DNA of 9,590 nt, taken from assembly GCA_934085635.1 (NCBI GenBank), contig CAKOHL010000042.1:1-9590 (forward strand), written 5' to 3'. Made by a program: the position numbers and the translations under genes. The notes under the pieces were generated by a model. That model was not told the DNA's origin. It ran no database searches and saw only the letters and a list, made by a program, of their open reading frames with translations. The first letter of the stretch is position 1, and each line of letters starts with the position of its first letter. This stretch comes from an uncultured Bacilli bacterium. GTDB taxonomy: Bacteria > Bacillota_I > Bacilli_A > RF39 > UBA660. Positions 5,769-9,590 of the stretch are shown here, in pieces.

Positions 5769-6997
5769 CTCTTGTTATCTAAGTTAATACTTTTAATAGC
5801 ATCTTTTACTTCACTTAGTTTAATACTATTAACCACTTCTTCTATATCATTAGGTAATTTATTATAAGAAAATAAATTACTTGTTATAATATCTTCTACA
5901 TTTATTATATCTTCAAAACCAAGTATTACTGAACTTAGAAGTGCCTTTTTCTTTCTTTCTAAACTATCTTTATCAAATTCTAAACTCATAAGTTCTTCTT
6001 CAAGAATCTTTATAAACTTTTCATCTTCTTTAGTACTAGCTAGAAAATATAATGCAATATGGTTATCACATTCTTCAATAGAATATTCAAATCTAGGTAT
6101 GTTATTTTCAATAAATCTAAGAAACGATTTACCTGTTTTATCAAAGTTTTCACTAAGTATCATCTCAAGCACTAGTTTAAATTTTCTCTTTTCTTTAATA
6201 CTAGGAATTCTAATTTTATAACCAATAACAACTTTAGGTTCACTTAAGTTTTCTGTTATTTCTTCATACTCAGAATATACACTATCACTTTCCTTAGGAA
6301 TAATTACTTCACTTTTAGAATTAGGTATATTTACGTTTTCCATATATTTATTTATATAGTTCATTACTTCATCTTTATCAAATGAACCACATACTACTAT
6401 AAACATATTATCTGGTACATAAAAGTCTTTATAAAGTCTAGTTAACTCTTTCTCATTAGCGCCTTTGATGCCTTCTTCTGTACCTAAAACAGTATATTTT
6501 AAAAATCCATTATGAAACATATTAGCAAGTAATCCAGTCTGTGCTTTATAATATGGATCACTATTATACATAGAATACTCTTCAAGAATAATACCTTTTT
6601 CACTTTCCACATCTTCTTTTTTAATATGAGCTTTGAATACCCTATCAAATAAAAGAGTTATATTTTCTAATATATTTTCTGTTCCAAATAAATTATAATT
6701 AGTACCATTATAAGTAGTATAAGCATTAACTAAGCTACCTAATTCATTTATTTTTTTAGCAGCCTCTTTATTTTTAGTAAAGTCCATTACCCTATGTTCT
6801 AGAAAATGTGCACTACCTTTAGTAACTTCATATACTTTTTTACCCTTTTTATATTTCATCACTTCTGCTCCAAAGTGAGTACTTACTGTAATATAAAAGT
6901 TTTTACTCTTAGTAGTAGGATATAAATAAACAGATATACCATTTTTTAATTTTTCTTCATATATATACTCATCATAATTAAAATCTATCTTTTTCAT
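5747..6997 (-). CDS. ymfH: M16 zinc metallopeptidase, catalytic partner (YmfH type, EF-P modification associated)
   Basis: The 416-residue product has the M16 inverted zincin motif HFLEH (64-68) in GSAHFLEHRVM. His64 and His68 are the likely zinc ligands, Glu67 the catalytic base, and the distal Glu in GIILEEYS (about 139-140) the third ligand. There is no signal peptide, so it is probably cytosolic. Length and pairing match YmfH of B. subtilis. NCBI names this family YfmH, and ymfF/ymfH have been linked to 5-aminopentanolylation of EF-P; the substrate is not established. The ATG overlaps the ymfF stop by 4 bp (ATGA), and GGAGG lies about 8 nt upstream, implying translational coupling. No efp or ymfI gene is in the window, so the EF-P role is inferred from homology. 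Confidence 0.88.
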   Translation of the reverse strand: MKKIDFNYDEYIYEEKLKNGISVYLYPTTKSKNFYITVSTHFGAEVMKYKKGKKVYEVTKGSAHFLEHRVMDFTKNKEAAKKINELGSLVNAYTTYNGTNYNLFGTENILENITLLFDRVFKAHIKKEDVESEKGIILEEYSMYNSDPYYKAQTGLLANMFHNGFLKYTVLGTEEGIKGANEKELTRLYKDFYVPDNMFIVVCGSFDKDEVMNYINKYMENVNIPNSKSEVIIPKESDSVYSEYEEITENLSEPKVVIGYKIRIPSIKEKRKFKLVLEMILSENFDKTGKSFLRFIENNIPRFEYSIEECDNHIALYFLASTKEDEKFIKILEEELMSLEFDKDSLERKKKALLSSVILGFEDIINVEDIITSNLFSYNKLPNDIEEVVNSIKLSEVKDAIKSINLDNKSLLIMKE

Positions 6998-8244
6998 AGA
7001 GTACCCTCCATTAAATATATTAGTCCAATACTTACTTTTTTAGCAATATCAGTTACATCTTTACTAGTAAGATTCATTACTCTTTCTCTTCTTTCTTCAA
7101 TACTAGGTAAAATAGTAAACTCCCTTATAAAATAATAATCTATTATCTTATTAGAACTTTCATAAAAATCATTATATGCAATATTAAGAGTCTTCTTAGC
7201 ATTCTTAAGTAACTTATCAACTTTCTTTTCATCTTTCATTTCTTCAAGTGATTCTTTAATAAGTCTAACTGCATCATCAAAACTATCACTGCTTATTCCA
7301 GATCTTATAATCATAGTTTCAGTAAATTTACTAATTGTACTACCTATACTATAACATAAACTATTTTTTTCTCTAACATTTACAAATAATACAGAATTAT
7401 TCATAGACCCTAGTATTGTATTATATAAAATTAATTTATAATCTCTTTCTTCATCAGTAAGTCCATTTATATTAAGTCCAATTAATAAAGAAGATTGTGA
7501 TTCTTTAAATTTATCTTTAACTAAACTTTCTTTACACTTAACTTTAGTATATAAATCTTTAGTATAATTATCTTTACTTTTAAAACCTTTCATTAACTCT
7601 TCCATATATTTAGTTAATACTTCTTCATCAAATTCTCCAATAACAAATACATCTATTTTAAACTCACTAAATAATTTCTTATAGTTTTCATATAACTTCT
7701 TACTTTCCATATCTTCAAATAATTTTATATTCTTATAATTATTCTCAGCATACACAGTACCTTTATAAAAGATTTCTTGAAACTTTAAACTAGAATAACT
7801 TCTTAAATCATCTTTAACATTTAATATACTATTTATTAGATTATCTTTTTGTAAATCAAAATATTTAAATTGATTATTCTTTAATGTTGGTTTAGTTAAT
7901 ATTTCTTTAAACAAATCAAAAGATTCTTTATAAGTATCTTCTTTAGTATATTTAGGATTTATTATTCTTAAATTAGTTTCAAAAGTCATATTCTCACTAG
8001 TAACATAAAATTTATACCCAATATTAGCATTATATAAACTTTCTAATTTTTTAGTAATATCATTTACTGATTTATAATTCTCTGTACCATTTATAGGTAA
8101 TACTCTTTCTAATAACTTAAAATATACACTTTCTTCTCTATTATATTTTTTAGTAAATTTTAAAGATACAGTTATAGTTTTAAATCTATCAGTATTTATA
8201 AGATGTAAGTTATAATTATCTCTTTTTATTTTTTTATAATTCAT
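6994..8244 (-). CDS. ymfF: M16 family peptidase-like partner lacking zinc motif (YmfF type)
   Basis: This 416-residue protein resembles the non-catalytic M16 subunit YmfF. At the position of HxxEH it has YFKLLERVL (41-49) with no histidine, so zinc hydrolysis is not expected. The C-terminal half keeps the M16 motif VREKNSLCYS, whose Arg and Tyr contribute to substrate binding in two-subunit M16 enzymes. The arrangement parallels AlbE/AlbF-like and mitochondrial processing peptidase heterodimers. I chose the ATG at 8244 (MNYKKIKRDN): GGAGG lies about 11 nt upstream, slightly far, while the longer TTG frame would begin at that site. It overlaps ymfH by 4 bp. TGA is its stop, showing the standard code. 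Composition is very Lys/Asn/Ile-rich, in keeping with low GC and modest expression. Confidence 0.85.
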   Translation of the reverse strand: MNYKKIKRDNYNLHLINTDRFKTITVSLKFTKKYNREESVYFKLLERVLPINGTENYKSVNDITKKLESLYNANIGYKFYVTSENMTFETNLRIINPKYTKEDTYKESFDLFKEILTKPTLKNNQFKYFDLQKDNLINSILNVKDDLRSYSSLKFQEIFYKGTVYAENNYKNIKLFEDMESKKLYENYKKLFSEFKIDVFVIGEFDEEVLTKYMEELMKGFKSKDNYTKDLYTKVKCKESLVKDKFKESQSSLLIGLNINGLTDEERDYKLILYNTILGSMNNSVLFVNVREKNSLCYSIGSTISKFTETMIIRSGISSDSFDDAVRLIKESLEEMKDEKKVDKLLKNAKKTLNIAYNDFYESSNKIIDYYFIREFTILPSIEERRERVMNLTSKDVTDIAKKVSIGLIYLMEGTL

Positions 8245-8266
8245 AAAACTTCTGCCCTCCAAATAT

Positions 8267-8295
8267 ATTATAACCTATTTTTCCCAAATAATTAA
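8267..8295 (-). promoter_or_regulatory. Candidate ymfF promoter with a very short leader
   Basis: A perfect TATAAT (8272-8267) lies directly before the ymfF ribosome binding site. The -35 candidate TTAATT (8295-8290) is weak (3/6) at 17 bp. A start near 8260 would place the ribosome binding site at the very 5' end of the mRNA. Read-through from the upstream gene is the alternative source of transcription. Confidence 0.4.
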
Positions 8296-8301
8296 ACCTA
8301 T

Positions 8302-8333
8302 TTAAAAGAGTTTACCTTAACTCGTAAACTCTT
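8302..8333 (-). terminator. Terminator overlapping the end of the 369-aa gene
   Basis: A perfect 10-bp stem AAGAGTTTAC/GTAAACTCTT (8333-8324 with 8315-8306) has the TAA stop (8319-8317) in its 8-nt loop. The following U-run is short (UUUU, then AAA), so termination may be partial. The tandem copy upstream lacks this hairpin, consistent with a transcript ending only after the last copy. Confidence 0.75.
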
Positions 8334-9426
8334 CTTTAGTTCCATCAGTATAATTTATTATAAATTTAGTTGTAGTTTTCAATGAACAGAAGTATTGTTC
8401 ATTTTGTATAGTAGCCTTACTCTCATTATCATTATATTCTACACTTGTATCTTTTACAGTTTTATTATTATATAATTTAATCTTATCACTACCTACTTCG
8501 TGAATATAAACTTTATTATTTGAAATAAACATAACTGTTTCATTATTTCTTAAAATCAATTTATCTACAACAAATAACTTTCCATTATCATCTCTAAATT
8601 CAAAAGGAACTTCCGTATTTATGTAATCGTGTCCATTTCCGAACGTCATAACATTTCCTTTATCATTAATATATACTCTATAATAAACACTATTTTCTAC
8701 AATGAATGCTTTTGCTAATTTATAACTTTCATAACCTGTTATATCAGTTAAATCCAAAGTTAAAGCTTTATTATCCTCTGTAACCATATAAAACATATTA
8801 TAATTAGCAGTATGTAATAAATATAAACTTATTCCACTAACATATTTTATTTTATTACCCTTAATATCAACTTTAGTTACCGTATCTTGATAATAATCAT
8901 ATAAATAAACATTATCATTTTTATCTACAAAAACGGCTCTGTAAGTTCCATATCCATCTCCAACTTTAAAACTAAAACTATCTTTTATTTCACTATACTT
9001 AGGTAAATCTAGTTTCTTTATATTTGTTGTTTCATAATCATAGCCATACATCCCATCATCTTCATAACAAATATTACTATACTGACAAAGCAATGATTCA
9101 TCCTTCTCATTTTTTAAAACACTACATTTTTGAATAGAATTCTCAGATTTATTTTTACCAATATTTTCAATAAATCTACTTAGTTCTAAATTTTTATTTT
9201 CAAATATTTTATCTTCACACTTTTCAAAATCAACAACCACATCAGAAATAACAATCTTCTTATCCTCATCATCAGGTTTAACATCATTATTAGTAGTATT
9301 ATCCTTTCCTTTATCTGGTTGTTCAGTCTTATTATCATTCTTGTCAAGAATAACATACTTAGTAACTAATCCAACTGACCCCGCAAAAAGTAAAACACCA
9401 ATTACCCCGATTAAATATTTTTTCAT
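8317..9426 (-). CDS. Membrane-anchored extracytoplasmic protein of unknown function (369 aa)
   Basis: I do not recognise the family. The N-terminus MKK is followed by one hydrophobic segment (about 5-26). There is no lipobox cysteine, so it is a signal anchor or an uncleaved signal peptide. Residues 29-57 form a low-complexity Asp/Asn/Lys/Thr linker, as in surface-exposed proteins. The remaining roughly 310 residues look beta-rich, with repeated turn motifs such as DKNDNVYLYD, NDKGNVMTFGNG and SNNKVYIHE, which could suggest propeller-like blades; this is inference. Cysteines at 70, 101, 114, 120 and 347 could form disulfides outside the cell. GAGGA lies 6 nt before the ATG. It starts 34 bp after a near-identical paralog, so the two are tandem duplicates. 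Confidence 0.85.
   Translation of the reverse strand: MKKYLIGVIGVLLFAGSVGLVTKYVILDKNDNKTEQPDKGKDNTTNNDVKPDDEDKKIVISDVVVDFEKCEDKIFENKNLELSRFIENIGKNKSENSIQKCSVLKNEKDESLLCQYSNICYEDDGMYGYDYETTNIKKLDLPKYSEIKDSFSFKVGDGYGTYRAVFVDKNDNVYLYDYYQDTVTKVDIKGNKIKYVSGISLYLLHTANYNMFYMVTEDNKALTLDLTDITGYESYKLAKAFIVENSVYYRVYINDKGNVMTFGNGHDYINTEVPFEFRDDNGKLFVVDKLILRNNETVMFISNNKVYIHEVGSDKIKLYNNKTVKDTSVEYNDNESKATIQNEQYFCSLKTTTKFIINYTDGTKEEFTS
8324..8446. repeat. Direct repeat copy 1 (3' end of the 369-aa gene)
   Basis: By direct base comparison this 123-bp block matches 9468-9590 with two differences (8330/9474 and 8369/9513). The 1144-bp period equals the 369-aa gene plus its 34-bp upstream gap, so the repeat is a tandem gene duplication cut by the window edge. 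Confidence 0.95.
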
Positions 9427-9443
9427 AAAATCCTCACTTTCAA

Positions 9444-9472
9444 ATTATATTCTCACTCATTTAATTTGTAAA
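9444..9472 (-). promoter_or_regulatory. Candidate promoter before the 369-aa gene
   Basis: TTTACA (9472-9467, 5/6), a 17-bp spacer and a perfect TATAAT (9449-9444) lie across the end of the upstream copy and the 34-bp gap. A start near 9437 would leave only about 11 nt before the ATG. Good motif match, but the extreme shortness of the leader and the likely operon with the upstream copy lower confidence. Confidence 0.45.
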
Positions 9473-9590
9473 CACTTCTTTAGTTCCATCAGTATAATTT
9501 ATTATAAATTTACTTGTAGTTTTCAATGAACAGAAGTATTGTTCATTTTGTATAGTAGCCTTACTCTCATTATCATTATATTCTACACTT
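9461..9590 (-). CDS. 3' end of a tandem paralog of the 369-aa membrane-anchored protein (partial)
   Basis: The frame enters from the right edge and stops at TAA (9463-9461). The 42 complete codons encode a C-terminus (SVEYNDNESKATIQ through TDGTKEVFTN) that differs from the 369-aa protein at three residues only: Ser for Thr, Val for Glu, and Asn for Ser at the end. It keeps the cysteine near the C-terminus. The gene lies 34 bp upstream of its copy, with no terminator hairpin between them, so cotranscription is likely. Function is unknown, as for the copy. Its start and N-terminus are outside the window. Confidence 0.9.
   Translation of the reverse strand, partial: SVEYNDNESKATIQNEQYFCSLKTTSKFIINYTDGTKEVFTN
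9468..9590. repeat. Direct repeat copy 2 (3' end of the upstream paralog)
   Basis: This is the partner of 8324-8446, identical at 121 of 123 positions. Both differences change an amino acid and no silent change is present. The repeat continues past the right edge by an unknown length. Confidence 0.95.

Noticed and set aside
1..9590. CRISPR arrays, tRNA or rRNA genes, insertion sequences, integrases or attachment sites
   Set aside because: No regularly spaced repeats, tRNA-like folds, transposase or integrase motifs were seen. The only long repeat is the tandem gene end at the right edge.

Overview
The window looks like a chromosomal segment of a very AT-rich, low-GC Bacillota. It is probably an uncultured gut-type Bacilli or RF39-like lineage, though that placement is inference. 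The grounds are the Bacillus-like str-operon proteins, strong AAAGGAGG-type ribosome binding sites, TTGACA/TATAAT promoters, U-tract terminators, and Lys/Asn/Ile-rich non-ribosomal proteins. TGA is used as a stop (ymfF) and the tryptophan codon checked in fusA is TGG, so the standard bacterial code applies. Every supported gene lies on the minus strand, so transcription runs from high to low coordinates.

In transcription order, the right edge (9590-8300) carries the 3' end of one gene and a complete gene for a near-identical membrane-anchored extracytoplasmic protein of unknown function, arranged as a tandem duplication. Next (8244-5747) comes a two-gene unit for a paired M16 zinc metallopeptidase, ymfF and ymfH. 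Homologues of this pair are linked in Bacillus subtilis to 5-aminopentanol modification of elongation factor P. Then come two separate single-gene units (5651-4636) for small paralogous proteins of 147 and 158 residues that I cannot assign. Each has a strong promoter and its own terminator.

The str operon follows (4474-188): rpsL, rpsG, fusA and tuf. It has a near-consensus extended -10 promoter, a roughly 76-nt leader, and short intergenic gaps except before tuf. That gap holds a striking GCAA-tetraloop hairpin overlapping a possible tuf promoter. A terminator closes the operon. At the left edge (1-52) the first 17 codons of another gene run out of the window and include a run of ten G residues, which suggests a phase-variable gene.

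Functionally, the core of the window is translation elongation: decoding proteins S12 and S7, EF-G, EF-Tu, and possibly EF-P maturation proteases. Unknown surface-type genes flank it. The most notable points are the poly-G tract in the left-edge gene, the isoleucine replacing a nearly invariant proline in the S12 decoding loop, the small paralog pair with an operator-like dyad in one promoter, the tuf leader hairpin, and the very recent tandem duplication at the right edge. I did not find a clear new multi-gene system.
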